From: Verrucomicrobiales bacterium
GTDB lineage: Bacteria > Verrucomicrobiota > Verrucomicrobiia > Verrucomicrobiales > Akkermansiaceae
Assembly (NCBI GenBank): GCA_003483645.1
Contig: DMYM01000202.1
Span: 1-5,709, forward strand
DNA length: 5,709 bases
Direction: 5' to 3'
The translations under genes were made by a program, and so were the position numbers. Under the pieces are notes generated by a model. The model saw only the letters and a list, made by a program, of their open reading frames with translations, did no database searches and was not told the origin of the DNA. This document shows positions 1 to 5,709 of the stretch, in pieces (within the stretch, counting starts at the first letter, position 1; each line of letters begins with the position of its first letter).

Positions 1-134
1 TCAGCAAACCAGTCCGCATCCTGCCCGGAGACGAAATTTTCCTCCGGTGCGGAACCGTCGTCACGAAGAGATCCCCCCACGATCTGCTTCACCTTACCGT
101 CGTGCAGGTCAATGCATGGCCGAAATTTGGTCAT
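1..134 (-). CDS. hisA: Phosphoribosylformimino-5-aminoimidazole carboxamide ribotide isomerase HisA, eukaryotic-type (N-terminal part only)
   Basis: The reverse strand from ATG 134-132 reads 44 codons without a stop and runs off the left edge, so only the N-terminus is present. It begins MTKFRPCIDLHDGKVKQIVGG and continues to an NFVSGQD segment. This matches the start of the eukaryotic branch of HisA (yeast HIS6 type: MTKF..CIDLH.G.VKQIVGG...NFVS), which is clearly different from the E. coli-like HisA start. The family is a TIM-barrel isomerase of cytoplasmic histidine biosynthesis that opens the ribose ring of ProFAR to give PRFAR. The Asp in CIDLH sits where the barrel's first catalytic Asp is expected. 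The gene is transcribed divergently from the formylglycine-generating enzyme gene, with 47 bases between the starts. The call rests on a short but distinctive stretch; catalytic residues further along are outside the window. Confidence 0.85.
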   Translation of the reverse strand, partial: MTKFRPCIDLHDGKVKQIVGGSLRDDGSAPEENFVSGQDADWFA

Positions 135-181
135 AGCCAGTGCGTGAAAATGATCATTTATTCACAGAAAGCCAAATCACA
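135..181. promoter_or_regulatory. Divergent intergenic region with 12-bp palindrome
   Basis: These 47 bases separate the hisA start (minus) from the chosen start of the formylglycine-generating enzyme (plus), so promoters for both directions should lie here or overlap the coding ends. The stretch is AT-rich compared with its surroundings and contains the perfect palindrome AAATGATCATTT at 148-159, a possible operator. I see no convincing -35/-10 pair in either direction and only a weak purine stretch (AGAAAG) ahead of the plus-strand start. Calling it regulatory is inference from position and composition. Confidence 0.4.
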
Positions 182-1291
182 ATGCGCAGTTCCTTCCTTT
201 CCCTGCTTCTGCTCGGCCTCGGCGCGTCCTCTTCCCCAGGACAGGAAAAGCCCACCCCCGCCACCGCCCCCCAGCCTGACAGGGGCGCAGCTCAGCCCCC
301 CCCCGAGGGCATGGTCTGGATTCCGGGGGGGAGCTTCACCCGGGGGTCAGACCATAAATTCAAGCAGACCCGAGCCGAATATCCGGAGGAGGCCCCCGTC
401 CATACTGTGACGGTAGATGGGTTCTGGATGGATCTCACCGAGGTCACCAACCGCCAGTTCATGGAATTCGCCAAGGACACCGGCTACCAGACCCAGGCCG
501 AGCGTGGCTGGGATCCCAAGGACTTTCCCAACGCTCCTCCCGATCAACTCAAGGGCGGAGCACTTCTCTTCAAGTCTCCTCGCGCCAAGGTGGAACTGTT
601 CCGTCCCGGTGCCGAGTGGCAGTGGTGGCAGTTCACGCAGGGCGCCAACTGGCGGCATCCGCAGGGCCCGGCTTCCAGCATCAGGGACCGGATGAATCAT
701 CCGGTTGTCTGCATCACTCACGAGGACGCGCTTGCCTATTGCAAATGGGCCGGAAAGCGGCTTCCCACCGAGGCCGAATGGGAACGGGCGGCCCGGGGAG
801 GTCTTGATCACAAGCTTTTCATGTGGGGTGACGAGCCGCAGCCCCGGGGGAAATGGCAGGCCAATGTGTTCCAGGGGGAATTCCCGAACAACAACACCGC
901 CAAGGACGGTTTCCCGGGCACCTCACCCGTAAAATCCTTCCCTCCGAACCCCTACGGACTCTACGACATGGCCGGAAATGTATGGGAACACTGCGCTGAT
1001 CTCTATCGCCCCGACTACTACGCAACCTTCGTCAAACTCCCGGAACCAAAGGCCAATCCCAAGGGCCCCGACAAGCCGGTAAGCCAGCCCATGGTGCAGG
1101 AATTTCTCCAGAGTAAGAACTATCCCGCCGAGGAACCTTTCCACCGACTGGCCTGGCTCTGGGTCACCAAGGGAGGATCTCATCTCTGCCACCACACCTA
1201 CTGCCTGCGCTATCGACCGGCCGCCCGGCACTACTCGGAGTCCCTCTCGCCCACCAATCACACCGGATTCCGCTGTGTCCGATCCAAGTGA
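182..1291 (+). CDS. Exported formylglycine-generating enzyme (sulfatase-modifying factor, FGE/SUMF1 family)
   Basis: A 369-residue protein of the FGE-sulfatase family. These enzymes use O2 and copper to oxidise a Cys in the CxPxR motif of sulfatases to formylglycine. I chose ATG 182 over the upstream in-frame GTG 140 because it gives a standard signal peptide (MRSSFLSLLLLGLGASSS), followed by a Pro-rich linker at about 21-42. The domain starts at GMVWIPGGSF (43-52). It continues through DGFWMDLTEVTNRQF (79-93), GKRLPTEAEWERAARGG (191-207) and GLYDMAGNVWEH (259-270), and ends with GGSHLCHHTYCLRYRPAAR (331-349) and NHTGFRC (359-365). The two cysteines of LCHHTYC, at 336 and 341, match the active-site pair of genuine FGEs, so it is probably catalytically competent rather than a general SUMF1-fold protein. 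About 30 residues (roughly 296-327) are inserted before GGSHLC compared with human FGE. The signal peptide implies action outside the cytoplasm. No sulfatase is nearby. The stop lies 10 bases before the gpgS start, suggesting cotranscription. Confidence 0.88.
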   Translation: MRSSFLSLLLLGLGASSSPGQEKPTPATAPQPDRGAAQPPPEGMVWIPGGSFTRGSDHKFKQTRAEYPEEAPVHTVTVDGFWMDLTEVTNRQFMEFAKDTGYQTQAERGWDPKDFPNAPPDQLKGGALLFKSPRAKVELFRPGAEWQWWQFTQGANWRHPQGPASSIRDRMNHPVVCITHEDALAYCKWAGKRLPTEAEWERAARGGLDHKLFMWGDEPQPRGKWQANVFQGEFPNNNTAKDGFPGTSPVKSFPPNPYGLYDMAGNVWEHCADLYRPDYYATFVKLPEPKANPKGPDKPVSQPMVQEFLQSKNYPAEEPFHRLAWLWVTKGGSHLCHHTYCLRYRPAARHYSESLSPTNHTGFRCVRSK

Positions 1292-1301
1292 AACGTAGCA
1301 T

Positions 1302-2378
1302 TTGGGGCACTCTGCCTCAGCTTTCTATCCCCAACAGAACGTGTCCTGGCTGAAGTCCCGCACCTTTCACCACCGGGAGTTTGCCGACCTGGAAGCGCTG
1401 TGCAGGTCCAAGAAAAAGTCCGGGCTGCGTATCTCGCTCTGCATACCCACTCTTAACGAGGAGACAACCATCGGGAAGGAAATCGTGGTCCTCAAGAGCG
1501 AGCTCATGGATCGCTTCCCGCTCGTTGACGAGTTGGCCGTCATTGATTCCGGGTCGTCCGATCGCACGGCAGAAATCGCCACCTCCTACGGTGCCGACTT
1601 CTACCACTCCGCCGACATCCTCCCTTCCCATGGCTTCAACCGCGGCAAGGGCGAAAACCTCTGGAAGGCGGTCTACCAGCTCCAGGGCGACATCATCTGC
1701 TACGTGGATGCCGACATCGCCAACATCCACCCGCGCTTTGTCTACGGACTTATCGCCCCCCTGATCCGGAATGAGGACATAGGCTACGTGAAGGCCTTCT
1801 ACGAACGCCCGATCGTCCAACCTGCCGGGGACATCCGGGCCAGCGGCGGAGGCCGGGTCACCGAGATCCTCGTCCGCCCGCTCTTTTCACTCTTCTATCC
1901 GGAACTGACTCAGCTCTTCCAGCCTCTTTCCGGTGAGTATGCCGTCCGCCGCAACCTCCTTGAGAGGATCCCTTTCCCGATTGGTTATGGCGTGGAGACC
2001 TCGCACATCCTGGATGTTTACACTCGCTGGGGCATGGGCGCATTCGCACAGGTCAATCTTGAACGAAGAGTGCATCGAAACCAATCCACCGCCGCCCTCG
2101 GAAGGATGTCCTTCGGGATTCTGCAGTCTTTCCTCAGCCGGCTCCTCAAGGATGGCAAAGTCACCGCGCCCGCTGAGATCTCCAACATCTACCGGGCTCT
2201 GGAGATCACCGGACCCCACTATCGGGAAGTCACCACCGAACTCGTGGAAGAAGAACGCCCTCCCCTGGTCAACCTCCCCGAATACCTTCGGAAGTTTCCC
2301 CGCCGGGCCCTGACGCCGGACCAGGACACCCTCCCCGTGAATCACCCCGACCGCCTTCCGCGTCCGGAGACCCGCTAA
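1302..2378 (+). CDS. gpgS: Glucosyl-3-phosphoglycerate synthase (GT81)
   Basis: A 358-residue GT-A glycosyltransferase closely resembling mycobacterial GpgS. It transfers glucose from an NDP-glucose to 3-phosphoglycerate, the first step to glucosylglycerate-type compatible solutes or, in mycobacteria, methylglucose lipopolysaccharides. Visible motifs are the nucleotide-binding start SLCIPTLNEETTI (45-57), VIDSGSSDRTAEI (80-92), RGKGENLW (114-121), the metal-binding DAD (136-138) in YVDADIANIHPRF, GGGRVTEILVRPL (182-194), QPLSGEYA (207-214), GYGVETS (228-234) and RRVHRN (255-260). That last segment holds the histidine expected to bind metal. The C-terminal ERPPL (318-322) also matches the mycobacterial end. 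The first possible start is TTG 1302, which follows an in-frame TAG at 1296; GTG 1341 (residue 14) is an alternative. Neither has a good Shine-Dalgarno site. The next gene begins 23 bases downstream. Mannosyl-3-phosphoglycerate synthase is the main alternative, but the GEYA and GGGRVTE motifs favour GpgS. Confidence 0.85.
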   Translation: MGHSASAFYPQQNVSWLKSRTFHHREFADLEALCRSKKKSGLRISLCIPTLNEETTIGKEIVVLKSELMDRFPLVDELAVIDSGSSDRTAEIATSYGADFYHSADILPSHGFNRGKGENLWKAVYQLQGDIICYVDADIANIHPRFVYGLIAPLIRNEDIGYVKAFYERPIVQPAGDIRASGGGRVTEILVRPLFSLFYPELTQLFQPLSGEYAVRRNLLERIPFPIGYGVETSHILDVYTRWGMGAFAQVNLERRVHRNQSTAALGRMSFGILQSFLSRLLKDGKVTAPAEISNIYRALEITGPHYREVTTELVEEERPPLVNLPEYLRKFPRRALTPDQDTLPVNHPDRLPRPETR

Positions 2379-2401
2379 CCCGGAATACAGGCTTTCTGCC
2401 C

Positions 2402-3859
2402 ATGTCGGTCGCTCTTATACACTACCACCTGCGTCCCGGTGGAGTGACGCGGGTGATCGAAAGACAGTCCGAAGCTCTCGCCCGGGCGGGGATCGCCCAC
2501 GTCATTCTGGCGGGCACCTCACCTGAGGACCCCAGCCGGTTTCCCGTAAGGGTCGTCCCCTCTCTCGACTATCAAGACAGTGGAGAACCCGAAGCCCTGG
2601 ACAGCACCCGACTCGCCCAGCAACTTCTTCAGATCGCGACCCAGGTCCTGAATGAGGAACCAACCTGCTGGCATCTCCACAACCCGACCCTGGGAAAGAA
2701 TACCCTTTTCCCCGGACTCGTAGCCGAACTGGCCGGAAGCCGCACGCCCCTCGTCCTCCATCTCCATGACCTTGCAGAGGATGGACGACCGGAGAATTAC
2801 GAAAACCTGCTCACCCACGAGCATCTCTATCCCCTCGCCCCACAGATCCGCTACCTGACTGTCAACTCGCGCGACCAGGCTCTCCTGCTGGCCTCCGGAG
2901 TCCCTGCGGAACAAATCTCGCTACTTCCTAATGCCGTCCGAGCACCGACAGAATTCCCCCGGACAACCCGTGAGCCTGCTACCCCCTTCGTCCTTTATCC
3001 CGTGCGGGGAATTCGCCGCAAGAATCTCGGGGAGTTCTGTCTCCTCTCCGCCCTTGCGCCTCCCGGAACCTCCTTCGCCCTGGCCCTCGCGCCAGACAAT
3101 CCCGCCTGGCGTCCGATCTATGATCAATGGATCCGGGCGGCAAAGCAATACCATCTCCCCGTCAGGATGGGGGTCGTAGGGCGCTCGTCGCCCCGCGATG
3201 ACATGGACTCTTCCTACGCGAGCTGGCTGGCTCATTCCACCCATCTCGTCACCACCTCCATCGCGGAAGGCTTCGGCCTCTCCTTCCTCGAACCTCTGGC
3301 CCTGGGGAAACCTCTCCTGGGACGTAATCTTCCTGAGATCACCTCCCGCTTCGTGCCCGACGACGTGAACCTCGGAGCTCTCTATCAGGAGATCCTGATC
3401 CCGCGCACCTGGGTGAACGAAAACCACCTGCGCACCCTCCTGCGCGATCACCTTCGCCGCCTGTATCACTCCTGTGGAGAACCGTTTCCCAACCGTATCG
3501 TGAGCGAAACTCTTGCGACACTTGATCGGGGCAAGTTTCTCGACTTCGGGAATCTCCCCGAGGAACTGCAACTGGAAATCTTTCCCCGTGCCCTCGTCTC
3601 CCCCGGAGATCTCCTCATCAACAGCGGCGGTTTCTCCGTGCCCGCCACCGAGTGGCTGGCCGACGCCTTGGAACATCATGTCCCCCCTGCCGCCCCCGGG
3701 GCTCTCAAACCCTATTCGGTTGCCCGCTACGCCGAAGCGCATCAGAACCTCTACCGTGAACTCGCCGCCGCGACCCCGGAAGCCCCCACCTGGCTCGACC
3801 GGCGGGCGGTCCTTGGGCAGTTCCTCAAACCGGAGCGCTTTCACTTCCTGCGATCCTGA
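2402..3859 (+). CDS. GT-B glycosyltransferase (GT4-like), candidate second sugar transferase of a glucosylglycerate pathway
   Basis: A 485-residue cytoplasmic protein with no signal peptide or membrane segment. It has a GT-B layout: an N-terminal Gly loop HYHLRPGGVTRVIE (7-20), WHLHNP (90-95), LVLHLHDLAEDGRPENYEN (117-135), and the inter-domain segment TVNSRDQALLLASGVPAE (153-170). The C-terminal domain then has VRGIRRKN (201-208), which probably contacts the donor phosphates, and the retaining-GT EX7E motif EGFGLSFLE with E289 and E297. About 190 residues follow EX7E, roughly twice the usual GT4 amount. They include LDFGNLPEELQ (380-390) and a final KPYSVARYAEAHQNLY helix (436-451). Being wedged between gpgS (23-bp gap) and a HAD hydrolase (2-bp gap), it probably adds a sugar to glucosyl-3-phosphoglycerate or glucosylglycerate, as MggA or MggS do with GDP-mannose. 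That role comes from context only; donor and acceptor are unknown. ATG 2402 is the first start in frame near the gpgS stop. Confidence 0.75.
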   Translation: MSVALIHYHLRPGGVTRVIERQSEALARAGIAHVILAGTSPEDPSRFPVRVVPSLDYQDSGEPEALDSTRLAQQLLQIATQVLNEEPTCWHLHNPTLGKNTLFPGLVAELAGSRTPLVLHLHDLAEDGRPENYENLLTHEHLYPLAPQIRYLTVNSRDQALLLASGVPAEQISLLPNAVRAPTEFPRTTREPATPFVLYPVRGIRRKNLGEFCLLSALAPPGTSFALALAPDNPAWRPIYDQWIRAAKQYHLPVRMGVVGRSSPRDDMDSSYASWLAHSTHLVTTSIAEGFGLSFLEPLALGKPLLGRNLPEITSRFVPDDVNLGALYQEILIPRTWVNENHLRTLLRDHLRRLYHSCGEPFPNRIVSETLATLDRGKFLDFGNLPEELQLEIFPRALVSPGDLLINSGGFSVPATEWLADALEHHVPPAAPGALKPYSVARYAEAHQNLYRELAAATPEAPTWLDRRAVLGQFLKPERFHFLRS

Positions 3860-3861
3860 AG

Positions 3862-4716
3862 ATGAATCCTGCCGCCATTCAAATCATCCGGGAACTCTCC
3901 CGGGAGATGAGGCCTGTTCCCACCTCCTGTGACCCGGTCCTGCCCAGCTTCCCGGGCATCCGGGCCGTCATCTTCGACGTCTACGGCACCCTCTTTATCT
4001 CCTCCTCTGGAGACCGCGGTCCCGAGGAAGAGTCACCCCGCCAAGATCCCCTCCGGGCCATCCTCGAAAAATACGGGATCCCGTCCCCTTCCGGAAACCG
4101 TTCGCTCACCGACCGACTCCACGACCTCGTCAGCCGGGAACACGCAGTCGCCCGTGACCAGGGCATCAGATACCCCGAAATTGAAATCCGCGATCTCTGG
4201 AGCGAACTGCTAGATCAGCCCTGTGGCCCGGAACTCGAACATGCAGCCCTTGCCTGCGAGTGCATCACCAACCCGGTCTGGCCCATGCCTGGAGCCTCCG
4301 AAACCCTGGTCACTCTGCGCGGCAGGGGCCTCACCCTCGGCATTGTCTCCAACGCCCAGTTCTACACCCCCCTCCTTTTCCCGGCCCTCCTGGGCCGGGA
4401 TCTCGAAGAACTGGGTTTCGAGGAGGACCTTTGTCTCTTTTCCTACCAGCATGGCGTCGCCAAACCGGGACCTGCTCTCTACCGGATCCTCCGCGAAAGG
4501 CTGGATCAACGAGGCATCGCCCCTGCCGAAACCCTCTACCTCGGCAACGACGCCCACAAGGACATCCACCCCGCCGCCGAACTCGGCTTCCACACCGTCC
4601 TCTTCGCCGGTGACAATCGCTCCCTGCGGTTGCATTCTGACCAGACCGTCTTGCACTCCCCCGATGCCCTGATCACCAACCTCGCGCAGCTGCCGGACTT
4701 GCTTGTTCCGGTCTGA
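3862..4716 (+). CDS. HAD-superfamily hydrolase, candidate phosphatase of the glucosylglycerate-type pathway
   Basis: A 284-residue soluble protein with the four HAD motifs in order. Motif I is FDVYGTLF with nucleophile D39; motif II is IVSN (S163); motif III is the K201 in AKPGPALY; motif IV is LYLGNDAHKDIHPAAELG with D230 and D234. A helical cap-type region fills roughly 50-140, as in the haloacid dehalogenase-like subgroup. Motif I is DxYGT, not DxDGT, so the Asp that usually serves as general acid/base in phosphatases is Tyr41. This variant is typical of L-2-haloacid dehalogenases and also common in uncharacterised HAD proteins. About 30 residues precede the first strand. ATG 3862 lies 2 bases after the transferase stop, suggesting translational coupling; ATG 3907 is an alternative. 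Context suggests it removes phosphate from a (mannosyl)glucosyl-3-phosphoglycerate. The fold is certain; the substrate is inference, and a dehalogenase or unrelated phosphatase remains possible. Confidence 0.8.
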   Translation: MNPAAIQIIRELSREMRPVPTSCDPVLPSFPGIRAVIFDVYGTLFISSSGDRGPEEESPRQDPLRAILEKYGIPSPSGNRSLTDRLHDLVSREHAVARDQGIRYPEIEIRDLWSELLDQPCGPELEHAALACECITNPVWPMPGASETLVTLRGRGLTLGIVSNAQFYTPLLFPALLGRDLEELGFEEDLCLFSYQHGVAKPGPALYRILRERLDQRGIAPAETLYLGNDAHKDIHPAAELGFHTVLFAGDNRSLRLHSDQTVLHSPDALITNLAQLPDLLVPV

Positions 4717-4941
4717 AACAGGCTTGCTCTGATCCCCGCGGATTCACCCCCTGCATCCTCGCCCCTGTTGTCTCAGCGCAGGAGACTCACATCATCTGCA
4801 AGTGGGGGATTACGTCGGCAGGCATCATGCGGGGACTGGCACCCTGAGGTGAATCGTGGAGAGCAATTGCCGAGAACCCAGATTCAGACCGTCGTACACA
4901 GGAGACCCGAAAGCGTCTTCAACAATTCAGAACAGGGCTGG
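4717..4941. other. Intergenic region between convergent genes, no gene recognised
   Basis: These 225 bases lie between the stop of the HAD gene and the stop of the opposing lipoprotein gene, where terminators for both strands would be expected. I find no clear intrinsic terminator: only a small GTCTC/GAGAC hairpin at 4770-4786 with a 7-base loop and no T tract, and a weak AACAGG/CCTGTT pair (4717-4722 and 4764-4769). The open frame crossing it on the plus strand (from TTG 4768) has no recognisable motif and runs on into the antisense of the lipoprotein gene, so it is not annotated. I see no tRNA, repeat or insertion-sequence end. Confidence 0.5.
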
Positions 4942-5397
4942 TTAAGACGGCGGGGGCTGGATCTTCTCGACGATCGTGCCCCCCGTGGGATCGGTCAGGA
5001 TCCGGACCCGGTCCTCCGCACGGAGATCCCGGATCCCTCGCGCCCGCTGGAGCACGGTGACCAGTTCGCCCCCGTCCTTCCTGATCCGGATTTCAAAGGC
5101 GGTCTTGCCCGCAAATTTCTCACCCAGTCCGCCCAGTAACCCGCCGATCACTGCGCCCTCGAAGGCCGCGCCATCATCAGAACCGATCAAAGCACCTGCG
5201 ATCACGCCACCGACCACACCGTCGCCATCATCCGGGGAATCGTTGTAGGTGACCTTCCTGATACTGACCACGGCCCCGAATTCCTCCTTGTAGGACTTCT
5301 GCAACTGCATCGAGGTCGCGGGAGTGGTCGCCGTCTGACACCCGCCGACCAGAAGCAGGGTTCCCGCTAACGCGAGAATGGTTACGATCCGCTTCAT
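4942..5397 (-). CDS. SlyB-like glycine-zipper outer-membrane lipoprotein
   Basis: A 151-residue lipoprotein read from ATG 5397-5395. A TTG three codons upstream (5406) is possible, but the ATG directly starts a lipoprotein signal (MKRIVTILALAGTLLLVGGC) with GGGAG just ahead of it. The lipobox LVGGC gives lipidated Cys20. The mature protein has GAVVSIRKVTY (41-51), an acidic loop, and a glycine-rich segment at 58-92 (GDGVVGGVIAGALIGSDDG...GAVIGGLLGGLG) with the G-x3-G spacing of a membrane glycine zipper. A soluble C-terminal part follows: FEIRIRKDGGELVTVLQ (101-117) and EDRVRIL (128-134). This order matches SlyB and the rickettsial 17-kDa antigen family, whose members sit in the outer membrane and contribute to envelope integrity. 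Two aspartates (S73-D74-D75) break the zipper. It lies 84 bases downstream of the SHD1 gene on the same strand and may be cotranscribed. Confidence 0.82.
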   Translation of the reverse strand: MKRIVTILALAGTLLLVGGCQTATTPATSMQLQKSYKEEFGAVVSIRKVTYNDSPDDGDGVVGGVIAGALIGSDDGAAFEGAVIGGLLGGLGEKFAGKTAFEIRIRKDGGELVTVLQRARGIRDLRAEDRVRILTDPTGGTIVEKIQPPPS

Positions 5398-5447
5398 GGC
5401 TCCCAAGGCGTATCAGATCCCTGGCGTGGTTGGCAGAAATGATTTTG

Positions 5448-5477
5448 CCTCCGGCCCTGGAGGAGTGCTGTCTCCTC
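5448..5477 (-). other. Two overlapping hairpins after the SHD1 gene
   Basis: On the minus strand, 4 bases after the stop of the SHD1 gene, GAGGAG and CTCCTC (5477-5472 and 5465-5460) form a 6-bp stem with a 6-base loop. The second arm overlaps a CCTCC that could instead pair with a downstream GGAGG (5452-5448), so the two stems exclude each other. No T run follows, so a standard intrinsic terminator is unlikely. The element may only mark the gene boundary or help stabilise the upstream RNA end. Confidence 0.3.
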
Positions 5478-5481
5478 GGCA

Positions 5482-5709
5482 TTAATCCTCTGTTGCCGCG
5501 GCAAACTCCCTCACCCTCTTCTGGCTCTCCGCATCGAGACTGGCGATCGGGTAGCTGTATGTCTTCCCGTTGGCCATCCTCAGAACAGCCTTATCGCCCT
5601 TTACCTCGAGAAGCGTGGCCTCAATCTTCTTGCCCGACTTGTTGGTCCACACCCCGGCAAGGGACCCCTTCGTGGGTGACTCTGAGTCCTCCGCCGGTTC
5701 AACCTCCGC
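5482..5709 (-). CDS. SHD1 (SLA1 homology domain 1) protein, C-terminal part only
   Basis: The reverse strand from the right edge reads 75 codons in frame to TAA (5484-5482); the start lies outside the window. After an acidic linker (AEVEPAEDSESPTKG) comes a single small beta domain: GVWTNKSGKKIEATLLEVKG, then DKAVLRMANGKTYSYPI and SLDAESQKRVREF. This is the SHD1 pattern (W.t..G..i.A.lv...gd.V.L...dGk...i.l..Ls..D...v), a domain found in large numbers in Planctomycetes and Verrucomicrobia, usually in secreted or membrane proteins and often near the C-terminus. Its molecular role in bacteria is poorly known; in yeast Sla1 it binds NPFxD peptides. The remaining protein, and whether a signal peptide is present, cannot be seen. 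It precedes the SlyB-like gene on the same strand. Confidence 0.75.
   Translation of the reverse strand, partial: AEVEPAEDSESPTKGSLAGVWTNKSGKKIEATLLEVKGDKAVLRMANGKTYSYPIASLDAESQKRVREFAAATED

Noticed and set aside
102..410. Plus-strand open frame across the hisA-FGE region
   Set aside because: It overlaps the hisA start and the FGE signal peptide in another frame; the Pro/Ser-rich translation reflects the C-rich linker.
1317..1820. Antisense frame within gpgS
   Set aside because: It is fully covered by the GT81 gene on the other strand and its Val/Gly/Asp-rich translation has no domain.
2921..3844. 307-residue open frame antisense to the glycosyltransferase
   Set aside because: It lies fully opposite a gene with recognisable GT-B motifs; its Gly/Arg/Glu-rich translation has no family motif and is expected from high GC at third positions.
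4717..4769. Rho-independent terminator after the HAD gene
   Set aside because: The only inverted repeat (AACAGG/CCTGTT) has 6 bp, a loop of about 40 bases and no T run.
4768..5139. 123-residue plus-strand open frame starting in the intergenic region
   Set aside because: It runs into the antisense of the SlyB-like lipoprotein gene and shows only low-complexity Arg/Pro/Asp-rich translation with no motif.
5228..5482. Minus-strand open frame starting with an ATG that overlaps the SHD1 stop codon
   Set aside because: It reads a different frame through the lipoprotein start and signal sequence, which are strongly supported, and its own translation has no recognisable feature.

Overview
This is a GC-rich bacterial window of 5.7 kb with densely packed genes and few clear Shine-Dalgarno sites. 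The best guess for the host is the Planctomycetes-Verrucomicrobia-Chlamydiae group, most likely Verrucomicrobiota or a relative. Three features point there: an exported formylglycine-generating enzyme with the active-site cysteine pair, the tail of an SHD1-domain protein, and a HisA start of the type first known from eukaryotes. This placement is inference, since there is no rRNA or other phylogenetic marker.

Layout. Bases 1-134 (minus) are the first 44 codons of hisA, cut by the window edge. A 47-bp divergent intergenic region with a 12-bp perfect palindrome separates it from four plus-strand genes. These are a secreted formylglycine-generating enzyme (182-1291), a glucosyl-3-phosphoglycerate synthase of family GT81 (gpgS, 1302-2378), a GT-B glycosyltransferase with a GT4-type EX7E motif (2402-3859) and a HAD-superfamily hydrolase (3862-4716). 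The gaps between them are 10, 23 and 2 bases, so they look like one operon. A 225-bp stretch (4717-4941) with no recognisable gene follows. Two minus-strand genes then face the operon: a SlyB-like glycine-zipper lipoprotein (4942-5397) and the C-terminal 75 codons of an SHD1-domain protein (5482-5709, running off the window).

How the genes may work together. GpgS joins an NDP-glucose to 3-phosphoglycerate to make glucosyl-3-phosphoglycerate. A second glycosyltransferase and a phosphatase-fold protein directly downstream are what is needed to make either glucosylglycerate or an extended solute such as mannosylglucosylglycerate. That compatible solute is known from Petrotoga and from the planctomycete Rhodopirellula. 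The window therefore plausibly carries a small osmolyte pathway. The sugar donor of the second transferase and the true substrate of the HAD protein cannot be read from sequence. The formylglycine-generating enzyme upstream normally activates sulfatases; no sulfatase lies in the window, so its link to the solute genes is unexplained.
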